This document shows, in pieces, positions 1 through 9,041 of a stretch of 64,000 nucleotides of DNA. The stretch comes from Muribaculaceae bacterium (GTDB lineage: Bacteria > Bacteroidota > Bacteroidia > Bacteroidales > Muribaculaceae): assembly GCA_022510465.1 (NCBI GenBank), contig JAFLTJ010000003.1:1-64000 (forward strand). Direction: 5' to 3'. Under the pieces are notes generated by a model. It was not told where the DNA came from and searched no databases. It saw nothing but the letters and a program-made list of their open reading frames with translations. A program made the translations under genes and the position numbers. Within the stretch, counting starts at the first letter, position 1; each line of letters starts with the position of its first letter.

Positions 1-4
1 TTGG

Positions 5-78
5 CGCTTCAGGATGGGCTTGAACCAACGACCCCCTGATTAACAGTCAGGTGCTCTAACCAACTGAGCTACTGAAGC
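5..78 (-). tRNA. tRNA-Asn (anticodon GTT)
   Basis: Reverse complement GCTTCAG-TA-GCTCAGTTGGTTAGAGC...CTGTTAA...GGTTCAAGCC...CTGAAGC forms a cloverleaf with 7-bp acceptor stem; anticodon GTT. Confidence 0.95.
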
Positions 79-137
79 GGGTAATTTTCGCAAATGCGTT
101 GCAAAAGTAGAGCCTTTTTTTCAGATATGCAAGAGTC

Positions 138-542
138 TCAACATTTTTTTTGAAAAAATCTGTTTATCTCCGAGGCTATCTGCTCCATCTCCTCTGCCTC
201 CAACGTAAGCTTTGCAGCGCGAAAATCCATATCTTTCTCGCTGTTGAGCGGAACCAGGTGAATATGCGCGTGTGGAACCTCCATTCCAAGAACAGCCACC
301 CCTATGCGCTTACACGGCAACGCCTCTTTCATCGCCTCGGCAACACGTTTGCTAAACAGCTGCAACGCCGCAAATTCCTCATCATCAAGGTCAAATATAT
401 AATCAACCTCACGACGCGGTATACACAACACATGACCCCGCGCCATCGGATTTATATCCAAGAACGCATAATGACGCTCATCCTCGGCAACCTTGTAGGA
501 TGGAATCTCTCCAGCAGCGATTTTTGAAAAAATACTTGCCAT
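138..542 (-). CDS. HIT family protein
   Basis: HIT motif HAHIHLVP, MASIFSKIAAGEIPSYKV N-terminus. Confidence 0.93.
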   Translation of the reverse strand: MASIFSKIAAGEIPSYKVAEDERHYAFLDINPMARGHVLCIPRREVDYIFDLDDEEFAALQLFSKRVAEAMKEALPCKRIGVAVLGMEVPHAHIHLVPLNSEKDMDFRAAKLTLEAEEMEQIASEINRFFQKKC

Positions 543-554
543 GACTTTCAGCGA

Positions 555-1028
555 TTAATCAAAATCAACCTTGAGAATCTCAAACTTCATCAGGCCGGCC
601 GGAACCTTGATTTCAACAACATCGCCAACGCGGTGCCCCAGCAACCCCTGCGCTATCGGAGTGCTCGACCCAATCTTCTTTTCGCGCAGATTGGCCTCAC
701 TGTCGGCCACGATAGTGTACTCCATCGTCATATTGTTGCCAAGATTCTTGATAGTCACCCTATTCAGAATCTGAACAACCTCCGTGTTAAGCTCGCTTGT
801 GTCTATTATGCGCGAGTTTGCCACCAAGTCTTTCAGCTGCGCAATCTTCATCTCAAGCATACCTTGAGCCTCTTTCGCTGCATCATATTCCGAATTTTCC
901 GAAAGGTCTCCTTTATCTCGAGCCTCGGCAATTGCTGCCGATATGCGAGGGCGCTCAACCGATTCGAGATATGCTATCTCCTCCATCTTCTTCTTATAGC
1001 CCTCTTTGGTCATATAGGTTATAGCCAT
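555..1028 (-). CDS. greA: Transcription elongation factor GreA
   Basis: 157 aa; MTKEGYKKKMEEI..., RGDLSENSEYDAAKEAQ motif, GreA C-terminal domain. Confidence 0.95.
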   Translation of the reverse strand: MAITYMTKEGYKKKMEEIAYLESVERPRISAAIAEARDKGDLSENSEYDAAKEAQGMLEMKIAQLKDLVANSRIIDTSELNTEVVQILNRVTIKNLGNNMTMEYTIVADSEANLREKKIGSSTPIAQGLLGHRVGDVVEIKVPAGLMKFEILKVDFD

Positions 1029-1287
1029 GTCTGTCTATTTCTTATTCCGTTAATAATACCAACCTCGTTGGCACTCTTTTTTTATCACTCCAATAGCATA
1101 AAATAAAGAATCCCGCGAGATTTCCTACCACGAGACCCTCTTTTCTACCATTTCAACCGCAAAGTTAATCAATATTTGTTAAAAACAAAATTTTTTGAAC
1201 AAACTTCGTGGAATAATTGTTAATTTTGTGGTGATTCGCTTACGAACACTCAAGTCGCTATTTTTAACAACCTTAAAATTTACTAAT

Positions 1288-1812
1288 ATGTTAACTCAAA
1301 AAATTCAGGATGCGCTTAACAATCAGGTTAACGCCGAGATTTGGTCAGCCTACCTCTACCTCTCCATGTCATGCTATTTCGAGAACGAAGGTTATGCCGG
1401 TATTGCCAACTGGTTCAAAGTTCAGTGGAAAGAGGAACTTGACCATGCCGAAATTTTTATGAACTATATCAACTCTCGTTCGGGTCGCGTTGAGCTCAAG
1501 GCAATCGACGCCGTGCCCACCGAGTGGAAATCAATCCTCGATGCATTTGAAGCCACGCTGGAACACGAGCAGAAAGTCACCGCTATGATTAACGACATCT
1601 ACTCCCTTGCCGAGGCCGAGAAAGATTATGCAACTCGCGATCGCCTCAACTGGTTCGTTTCCGAGCAGGTTGAAGAAGAAGAGAGCGCCCGCGCTATCAT
1701 CGACAAAGTTAAGATGGTTGGCGACAACGGTATGGGCCGATATATGATTGACCAGGAACTGGGCGCACGCACATACGCCGCTCCCTCTCCTCTCACGGCC
1801 GCCGAAGATTAA
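1288..1812 (+). CDS. Ferritin
   Basis: MLTQKIQDALNNQVNAEIWSAYLYLSM...ferroxidase residues; internal ATG at 1288 preferred over ORF start 1195. Confidence 0.93.
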   Translation: MLTQKIQDALNNQVNAEIWSAYLYLSMSCYFENEGYAGIANWFKVQWKEELDHAEIFMNYINSRSGRVELKAIDAVPTEWKSILDAFEATLEHEQKVTAMINDIYSLAEAEKDYATRDRLNWFVSEQVEEEESARAIIDKVKMVGDNGMGRYMIDQELGARTYAAPSPLTAAED

Positions 1813-2279
1813 TGAAAATAATCTACGACATAACCAACGGGCCGCGGCGTCAGCGCTGCGGCTCGTCTTCTTTAAGACGCGAATACGTCGACATGGGAAT
1901 CGATACCATCGAGATTCATTTTGATTCTCGCGGAATCCACTCCTCAATCCCTGCCCACGGCGCCAAAGCCACGATGACTCGCGCCCAGATGGAGACCATG
2001 CCGCTTATTGTCACTGGCAGCCACTTCTTCTGCCGCGTAATGGAACAACTCGCCGCCCTGCCCGCCGGAACTACAACAACCTATGGCGCCATTGCCACCC
2101 GCATTGGGAACCCGCGCGCATCGCGAGCCGTCGGGCAAGCCGTTGGAGCCAACCGCCACTACCTCCTCCTCCCCTGCCACCGAGTCCTCCCCTCAAGCAT
2201 GAAAATAGGCGGCTTCTACTGGGGCAGCGACCTCAAACAACGCCTCCTCCAATCCGAAGCCACCCTCCTCAACCCATAA
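1812..2279 (+). CDS. MGMT/Ogt-type methyltransferase domain protein (start may be 1893)
   Basis: PCHRV active-site motif, TTTYGAIATRIGNPRASRAVGQAVGANR; N-terminal ~27 aa doubtful. Confidence 0.8.
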   Translation: MKIIYDITNGPRRQRCGSSSLRREYVDMGIDTIEIHFDSRGIHSSIPAHGAKATMTRAQMETMPLIVTGSHFFCRVMEQLAALPAGTTTTYGAIATRIGNPRASRAVGQAVGANRHYLLLPCHRVLPSSMKIGGFYWGSDLKQRLLQSEATLLNP

Positions 2280-2383
2280 CCGATTAAAAATTTACGTCAC
2301 TTTTGGCAAAAAGAGAGAATAACACTATTTTTGTAATAATTAAAAGCTCTCCCACCACTCGAATATTATAATTAACCCGACCA

Positions 2384-2857
2384 ATGAAAAACATAGAAAT
2401 TGTAACACCTATTGAAGTCAAAGAATACGCCGAACTGACTCCACAGGAAGCCCGGCTCGTAGAACTGGCCCGCCAGGCAACCCATCGCAGCTATGCCCCA
2501 TATAGCCATTTCAGCGTCGGAGCCGCTATTTTGCTTGACAACAACGAGATTATCACAGGAAGCAACCAGGAAAATGCCGCATTCTCGTCAGGGACCTGCG
2601 CCGAACGCACCGCCTGCTTCTATGCCGGAGCAAGCTATCCCGACGCCAAATTTAAGGCAATCGCAGTTGCAGCCCGTGACGCATCCGAAGATTTTGTTAT
2701 GCGCCCTGTTCCCCCGTGCGGAGCCTGCCGGCAGGCATTGTTGCAATATGAAACACTGGCCGACGACAACGTCAAAGTCCTCTTGGTTGGCCGCAACGAA
2801 ATCTACATCCTCCCCTCCATCAAATCACTCCTCCCCCTCTCTTTCACCGAATTCTAA
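2384..2857 (+). CDS. cdd: Cytidine deaminase
   Basis: CAERTA and PCGACRQ zinc-binding motifs. Confidence 0.93.
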   Translation: MKNIEIVTPIEVKEYAELTPQEARLVELARQATHRSYAPYSHFSVGAAILLDNNEIITGSNQENAAFSSGTCAERTACFYAGASYPDAKFKAIAVAARDASEDFVMRPVPPCGACRQALLQYETLADDNVKVLLVGRNEIYILPSIKSLLPLSFTEF

Positions 2858-2887
2858 CCTTTAAACAAATACATTTTCACGGAAACT

Positions 2888-4126
2888 TTAATCCCGTGGT
2901 GAGTAGACAAGAGTGGCATTGCCGGGGGCGGCGAGGTAACGGCGAGCGGCGTCAACCACATCGGTGCGCGTAACGGCACGCTGTTTCGCCACCGTCTCAT
3001 TTATATCTTCGCCCTGCATTAGGCTCAGCGCAAGTTGCTGACTCCGTGATAAATAATTCAGAACCGACAATTCAAAATTGCTTTCCGAGCGATTTTTAGC
3101 CCGTTCAAGGTCACGCTCGGTAAATTTTCCCTCAACAATCTCACGCAACTCCCTGTCGATTGCTGCAATAGCTCTTTGAACAGAATCCTCGTCATCGCGC
3201 GTCAATCGGCCGCTTGCCATGATAAAACCCGGCTCCTCGCTGCCTATAATCGAGCAGTCGGCCTCCAAAAACAAGTCCGACCCCATCGTCAGGCGGCGAT
3301 AGAAGCGAGACGCACGCCCGTTGCTCAACATATCGGTTATCAAATCACACTCTCTGTAACCCTGCTCTCCGCGGCCGGGCATTGGAAAAGCCCGCACTAT
3401 CAGCGTATTGGGAACATCGCCGCCAACGCGGTCAAAAACAGCCTCCGTCAGCGGCATTTCCGGCCCGTATGTTCGCGGAGCTATCTCCCTATGCGGTATC
3501 GACCCAAACCATTTATCGGCAAGTGCAAAAGCAACATCGTCGGTAACATTGCCCGACAGCACTACCACAGCATTGTTTGGCGCATAATGACTGAAAAAGA
3601 ACGACCGCACATCCTCGACTGACACCCGCTCGATATGCTCCGGGGTGAGACCTATCGTCGGCCAGCGGTAAGGATGGCTTTTGTAGAGAAGCGACCGCAA
3701 TCGGTGCATCATGTCGCCGTATGGCTTGTTGAGACAAACCTGTTTAAACTCCTCTATAACAACATTTCGCTGAGTTTCAAGCGTTTTTGGGTCAAACGCC
3801 GGCGACAGCATCCGGTCACTTTCAAGCCAAAACAGAGTTTCCACATTAACCGCCGGCACCACATCATAAAAGCATGTAAAATCGTTGGAAGTCCATGCAT
3901 TATTCATCCCGCCGGCACGCTCTATCGCCCCGTCAAAATCGGAAATATTTATCGACCCGCCAAACATCAGATGTTCAAACAGATGGGCCATACCGGTCAG
4001 TTCAGGCGACTCATCGCGAGCACCGACATTGTAGACCACAGTCATGGCAACCATCGCCGTTGACGGGTCATAATTATTGGCCACCACCAACCCGTTGTCA
4101 AGAGTATGGAGCGTGTAATCAATCAT
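2888..4126 (-). CDS. M16 family zinc peptidase
   Basis: HLFEHLMF (HxxEH) motif, M16 domain pattern. Confidence 0.92.
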   Translation of the reverse strand: MIDYTLHTLDNGLVVANNYDPSTAMVAMTVVYNVGARDESPELTGMAHLFEHLMFGGSINISDFDGAIERAGGMNNAWTSNDFTCFYDVVPAVNVETLFWLESDRMLSPAFDPKTLETQRNVVIEEFKQVCLNKPYGDMMHRLRSLLYKSHPYRWPTIGLTPEHIERVSVEDVRSFFFSHYAPNNAVVVLSGNVTDDVAFALADKWFGSIPHREIAPRTYGPEMPLTEAVFDRVGGDVPNTLIVRAFPMPGRGEQGYRECDLITDMLSNGRASRFYRRLTMGSDLFLEADCSIIGSEEPGFIMASGRLTRDDEDSVQRAIAAIDRELREIVEGKFTERDLERAKNRSESNFELSVLNYLSRSQQLALSLMQGEDINETVAKQRAVTRTDVVDAARRYLAAPGNATLVYSPRD

Positions 4127-4150
4127 CTGACGGAAATGCGAGCCGGGAAA

Positions 4151-5011
4151 CTATTTTATAACCCTTGCTTTTACAATCTTGACATCCTCAACAGGGCGGT
4201 CGGCCGGATCGGTTGCAACTCTCTCTATTTTGTCAACCACATCCATTCCGTCAATCACCTCGCCAAAAACAGTGTAGTCGCCATCCAAATGGGGAGCACC
4301 ACCTACGTTTTGATACGCATCAATCTGCTCCTGGCTTAGCCGGCACGGATTAGACGCCACGATAGCCTCCATCTGAGCAATCAAATCTATCCGCAGCTGC
4401 TCCAATGCCGCCGTATCCCCTTTTTGTTGCATAGCATATATCTCGGCACGTCGTTCGTTGGCCAGAGCGTTGAACGTTTCCTGTTTCTGCTTGTTCTCGG
4501 CACGCGCCGATATCGACTGTGCCTCGGCCTCGCTAAACTTGCGACCGGTAACGATGTAAAACTGACTGCCGCTTGAACGCCTCATGGGATTGGTAGCATC
4601 CCCCTGACGGGCAGCTGCGAGCGCTCCGCGTCGGTGAATGTGGGTCGGATACAAAATCTCGGCATCTATCTGATAACCCGGACCGCCCATCCCGAGGCGT
4701 TTGCCTGCCGGAGCGTCTTTCGAATCGGGGTCTCCCGTCTGAATCATAAAATCCTTAATTACGCGGTGAAACAAAACCCCGTCATAATAACCCTCGTTCA
4801 CCAATTTGACAAAATTGTCGCGGTGGCGGGGCGTGTCGCCGTATAGCAGAATTGTGATGTTACCCAAAGAAGTCTCTACGAGAACTTTAACCGACGTTGT
4901 GTCGGCCTGTGTATTGATTGTTGACATATCATTCTTTTCTTGTCCCGACAACGACAACGCCGGGAGGAGTGTTACAAATAAAAGCAGATAACCGAAAATA
5001 GTTGTTTTCAT
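4151..5011 (-). CDS. Peptidylprolyl isomerase, cyclophilin type
   Basis: ILLYGDTPRHRDNFVKLV...FHRVIKDFMIQTGD, signal peptide. Confidence 0.92.
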   Translation of the reverse strand: MKTTIFGYLLLFVTLLPALSLSGQEKNDMSTINTQADTTSVKVLVETSLGNITILLYGDTPRHRDNFVKLVNEGYYDGVLFHRVIKDFMIQTGDPDSKDAPAGKRLGMGGPGYQIDAEILYPTHIHRRGALAAARQGDATNPMRRSSGSQFYIVTGRKFSEAEAQSISARAENKQKQETFNALANERRAEIYAMQQKGDTAALEQLRIDLIAQMEAIVASNPCRLSQEQIDAYQNVGGAPHLDGDYTVFGEVIDGMDVVDKIERVATDPADRPVEDVKIVKARVIK

Positions 5012-5385
5012 AGCTTGCCGGTAGGGAACAAACGTTTATAGATACGACGAAAATTATTGTCGGTAGCGCTAAGTATATCAGCCCTGGTTTCATAATCCTC
5101 GCCCCAGATTGCCTGCAACAGGTCGCCCAAGTACCTATGCTCGCGGTCACAGTCGATTGCCGCAGCTATAAGCCGCTCAATATGCGGCCTATACCTCTCG
5201 GGGTCTATTGCATTAAGATAGCGCGCCGCGCTGACTATAAATTGGCCCGTTGTGTCAACATTTATCATATTCTCCACAAGGTCGGCCATATAGTCATCGC
5301 AGTTCCCTATATGATTGGCAATATACTCGTAGGTCAGAAGGCCGTCGGGGTCCTTAGCCAGTTGCTTGGAAATTTCTTGATTCAT
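5008..5385 (-). CDS. Hypothetical protein (125 aa)
   Basis: ORF overlapping downstream PPIase start by 4 nt; same strand. Confidence 0.7.
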   Translation of the reverse strand: MNQEISKQLAKDPDGLLTYEYIANHIGNCDDYMADLVENMINVDTTGQFIVSAARYLNAIDPERYRPHIERLIAAAIDCDREHRYLGDLLQAIWGEDYETRADILSATDNNFRRIYKRLFPTGKL

Positions 5386-5472
5386 ATATTCTGTATTTCA
5401 CTGCAAATATAGCGATTATTTTTCAGAAATCAAGCATTCACCCAATTCCGTCACCGGCCCAACGCGCGGCCT

Positions 5473-6378
5473 TTAGCTGCGCTGGTAGGCCGTTGGCGAC
5501 ATGCCGGTCAGATGCTTGAAGTATTTTCCAAACGCACTTTGGTTCGGGAAATTAAGCCGATAGGCTATTTGCTGAATGTTCAACCCCGAGAACCTCAACA
5601 GATTTTTCGCCTCCAGAATCACATAATCATCAATCCATTCGGCCGCCGAGCGCCCGGTTGTTTTCTTTATCACCATGGAAAGATATTTAGGCGAAATGAA
5701 CATCCTCGATGCATAAAACGACACCGAGCGTTCTCGATGGTGATATTTGCTGACAAGCTGGCGAAACTCGTGGGCATACAACAATTGCCTCGAGCGCGGC
5801 TTGCCGTTATCGTCAACCGTCTTCTGCCGGCGCGCCCTCATCTGCATTATCTGATAATAAAGCGCCGCAACCAGGACCCGGGAGATTGACCGGACATAAA
5901 CCGGGTCGTTTGATATTGTATTGGTGTAAACAAGTTTAAACAGCGACTCGGTCAGCTCGGCCTCCCCTGCATCGAGTTCCATCGTTGGATTCTCATCCAC
6001 ATTCAGGTGGGGCTGTACGTTCAATATATTCAAGTCTATATTGGTATCCTCGAGAAATTGACGGGACAAGAAAAACAGATAGCCGTCAAACTGCCCGGCC
6101 GACACTTGGTCGAGACTCACAATCCTGTCGGGCCCTATTCCTATCAGCGAATTATCATTCAGCTTGTACTTCTCCAGGTTCACCTCTATCGACATGGACC
6201 CGCGACGGCACAGAAAAAACATCAGGCCATCAACCCTCATCGGCACACGCGACCGCGGGCGTTCCGTCTCCACGCCGCCAACCAGGTGGGCCAGGAGATA
6301 TTCATTCTCCAGGCGGCAATACTGGGTGGAGATTGTTTCAAGAGCTGCAAGCTGGGATATCGTAATCGACCGTTCCAT
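5473..6378 (-). CDS. AraC family transcriptional regulator
   Basis: C-terminal HTH: SPKYLSMVIKKTTGRSAAEWI...FPNQSAFGKYFKHLTGMSPTAYQ. Confidence 0.92.
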   Translation of the reverse strand: MERSITISQLAALETISTQYCRLENEYLLAHLVGGVETERPRSRVPMRVDGLMFFLCRRGSMSIEVNLEKYKLNDNSLIGIGPDRIVSLDQVSAGQFDGYLFFLSRQFLEDTNIDLNILNVQPHLNVDENPTMELDAGEAELTESLFKLVYTNTISNDPVYVRSISRVLVAALYYQIMQMRARRQKTVDDNGKPRSRQLLYAHEFRQLVSKYHHRERSVSFYASRMFISPKYLSMVIKKTTGRSAAEWIDDYVILEAKNLLRFSGLNIQQIAYRLNFPNQSAFGKYFKHLTGMSPTAYQRS

Positions 6379-6392
6379 TCTGTTTCAGGGGG

Positions 6393-7634
6393 TTACTTAC
6401 TTAAAGAGAAACGATAGGAGATTGTAATTGATGCCTGGTCGGGTCCCAGATATGTGTCACTTAACGTTTCAACTAATCGGCCGTCGGGTACATTCTGAAT
6501 CTTGTCATATTTGACCCTGTAGGCTCCCGCTCCAACCGAGAATTCAACGTGACAACGTTGATTGCGAGTAATCGGCAAACGATAGCCAACCGATATTCCT
6601 CCGCCAAGAGCCGGCTGGCTGCTTGAGTGGCTCTGATAGCGATATTCCCCTTTAAATGCAAAATTGAACCATGAAGCGCCCCCATGGGCTCCAACAAAGA
6701 ATCCCTTGTTCAGATATGAAGGCCAGTAACGGATTTCGGGTTTCACATCTATTATGCGGAATTTCAAATCGTTTGAAAAATAATTCCAGCCCGAATAGTA
6801 GACAGGCAGGGCAACCGACCAATGCGGAGCAACATCAAATTCTATCGCCGCATTAATCATACCCATACCCCACCCTACAAGGTTGGTTTTCAAATAACAA
6901 TAATTATCAAACTCGGAAGATGCCGAGACAATCCGTTCCGATTCAGTTTCATCCGGTTCCTGCTCAACAACTTGAATGGGATTTAATACCGGGAGCACAT
7001 CCTCCTCGGCATACTCCACTTCCGGCAGCGAATCCTCCGCATCCAATTCGTCAACAACAACCGTAACCGTTGCCCGGCGCATTGCCTCCGAATAGCGTCG
7101 GTCAAGCTGTTGCCACACCTCGCCACCACGTATCCACCGCAACTTCACTATACGACTGTCACGAGTCTTCCCGGCATAATAATCCACCAGCACCCCGTCT
7201 TCATCAATGATTGAAACAATCTCCTGACGCTGTGCGATGTCCGACTTTGTCACCTCCTCTTTCAGCCACTCCCAGTTAATATATTCCTGACTTCGGGTCA
7301 CAACCGATTCCGGAATCACAACACGCGAGCGGATATAATTTTCAAGGGCATCACGCCTCTTCTGCGCTATCATGCTATTTGTCTCGTGGGGACCGTCTAA
7401 CGATGTCTCTCCACTGAAAGCCACACTGACAAGACGGTAGTTTGGCGTCGATACTACTTTATTCAGCAAATCCACAACCTCGTTAAGAGTCAAACTATTC
7501 ACCTTGTATCCGGGGTCAATCTCTGTGCTCTCCAAATCAAAATCAACAATATACCCGGTAGTGTTTTCAACGGCCGTAGCAGTCAGCGCAATACCGGCCA
7601 TGAACAAGTGTAATATGATTGCTTTAAATTTCAA
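6393..7634 (-). CDS. DUF3575-like outer-membrane protein
   Basis: Signal peptide; C-terminal KTNLVGWGMGMINAAIEF... typical of DUF3575 proteins. Confidence 0.8.
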   Translation of the reverse strand: MKFKAIILHLFMAGIALTATAVENTTGYIVDFDLESTEIDPGYKVNSLTLNEVVDLLNKVVSTPNYRLVSVAFSGETSLDGPHETNSMIAQKRRDALENYIRSRVVIPESVVTRSQEYINWEWLKEEVTKSDIAQRQEIVSIIDEDGVLVDYYAGKTRDSRIVKLRWIRGGEVWQQLDRRYSEAMRRATVTVVVDELDAEDSLPEVEYAEEDVLPVLNPIQVVEQEPDETESERIVSASSEFDNYCYLKTNLVGWGMGMINAAIEFDVAPHWSVALPVYYSGWNYFSNDLKFRIIDVKPEIRYWPSYLNKGFFVGAHGGASWFNFAFKGEYRYQSHSSSQPALGGGISVGYRLPITRNQRCHVEFSVGAGAYRVKYDKIQNVPDGRLVETLSDTYLGPDQASITISYRFSLSK

Positions 7635-7660
7635 TGTCTCTCTATTTTATTTATTTAATC

Positions 7661-8236
7661 TTATCTGACGGTAAAGGTTGCCCGGTGATGGCTGGTAAGA
7701 CCATGAGCGGCAATGGCAGCACGATGAGCCTTGGTGGGATAGCCTTTATTCACATCCCAGCCATATTGCGGACACTCAGCATGCAATTTTCTCATATACT
7801 CATCTCGATGGGTCTTTGCCAAGATTGACGCCGCCGCTATGTTCCCCAACTTGCCATCCCCTTTGACTATCGTCTCATAGGGAATATCACGATAGGGTTT
7901 AAATCTGTTTCCGTCTACAACAATTGCTCCCGGTTTAATCAGGAGCGAGTCCAGCGCGCGGTGCATCGCCAGAATTGACGCATTCAGAATATTTATCTCA
8001 TCGATTTCGGCTGCCGACGCCGTAGCCACTGCCCAGGCTATAGCAGCCTCCTCTATGACGGGCCGCAACAACTCTCGACGTTTTTCGGTCAGTTTTTTGG
8101 AATCGTCGAGAAATGGGTGCGAAAAATCGTCGGGAAGGATTACCGCGGCGGCAAATACCGGGCCGGCAAGACAGCCTCGGCCGGCCTCGTCAACACCGGC
8201 CTCATTTATAGAGTATATTTTACACGATGGCAGCAT
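7661..8236 (-). CDS. rnhB: Ribonuclease HII
   Basis: EAGVDEAGRGCLAGPVFAAAVIL motif. Confidence 0.95.
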   Translation of the reverse strand: MLPSCKIYSINEAGVDEAGRGCLAGPVFAAAVILPDDFSHPFLDDSKKLTEKRRELLRPVIEEAAIAWAVATASAAEIDEINILNASILAMHRALDSLLIKPGAIVVDGNRFKPYRDIPYETIVKGDGKLGNIAAASILAKTHRDEYMRKLHAECPQYGWDVNKGYPTKAHRAAIAAHGLTSHHRATFTVR

Positions 8237-8245
8237 ATTAATATC

Positions 8246-8998
8246 TTATTGATTGATTATCAACCCATAACCTTGCCCCGATTTGCTTACCAACATCGAC
8301 GCATATCCGGCCATTTTTTTACGCAGACGGGATATTGTAACATCTATCATTCGAGCCGAGCCTGCATCACGTTCTGGCCGGAGACTACCCATTATCTCAC
8401 TCCTTGAAAACAATTTTCCCGGATTGCGGGCAAAAAGCGACAGCAACTGAAATTCCGTTCGGCTGAAATTAACATTTTCACCATCGATACAAACGCTGTG
8501 CCCGGCAATATCTATTACAAGATTATCAAACCTTATCACCGACAAGGTCACCTCTACACCCGCCGACATCGCTTCCCTACCGCGCACCATACGGTGGCGG
8601 CGGATGACAGCCTTAATCCGCGCTATCATTTCCCGTAGCGAAAACGGTTTCAGAATGTAGTCGTCGGCACCGACATTGAATCCGTCAATAATATCATCCT
8701 CGCTGTCGGCATTGCTACAGAAAATCACCGGCAACGCAGCTGTTTCGGGATTGGTTTTAATCTTAGTTACAAAATCTTTTCCGTCGATAGAGCCTATGGG
8801 GCCTGTTTCTGAAATTATAAGTGAAAAAGAGGTCAGATTAAGTTCCAAAGCACTCATAGCGTCGGCACATACAGTAACAGCACAACCCTCATTTTCAAGA
8901 TTATAACTAATCAAGTCGCATATTACGCTATCCTGGTCAAGGACTAAAATATGCAACTCAGGCTCCGTGTTATGATTTTCTTCTGCTGCACCAACCAT
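8246..8998 (-). CDS. OmpR-type response regulator with atypical receiver
   Basis: Receiver domain plus winged-helix (SRTEFQLLSLFARNPGKLFSRSEI); receiver Asp position reads LIISE. Confidence 0.9.
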   Translation of the reverse strand: MVGAAEENHNTEPELHILVLDQDSVICDLISYNLENEGCAVTVCADAMSALELNLTSFSLIISETGPIGSIDGKDFVTKIKTNPETAALPVIFCSNADSEDDIIDGFNVGADDYILKPFSLREMIARIKAVIRRHRMVRGREAMSAGVEVTLSVIRFDNLVIDIAGHSVCIDGENVNFSRTEFQLLSLFARNPGKLFSRSEIMGSLRPERDAGSARMIDVTISRLRKKMAGYASMLVSKSGQGYGLIINQ

Positions 8999-9041
8999 CC
9001 TGTTATATAAGCTACCGTATAGTTATATAATAATCAAATTG

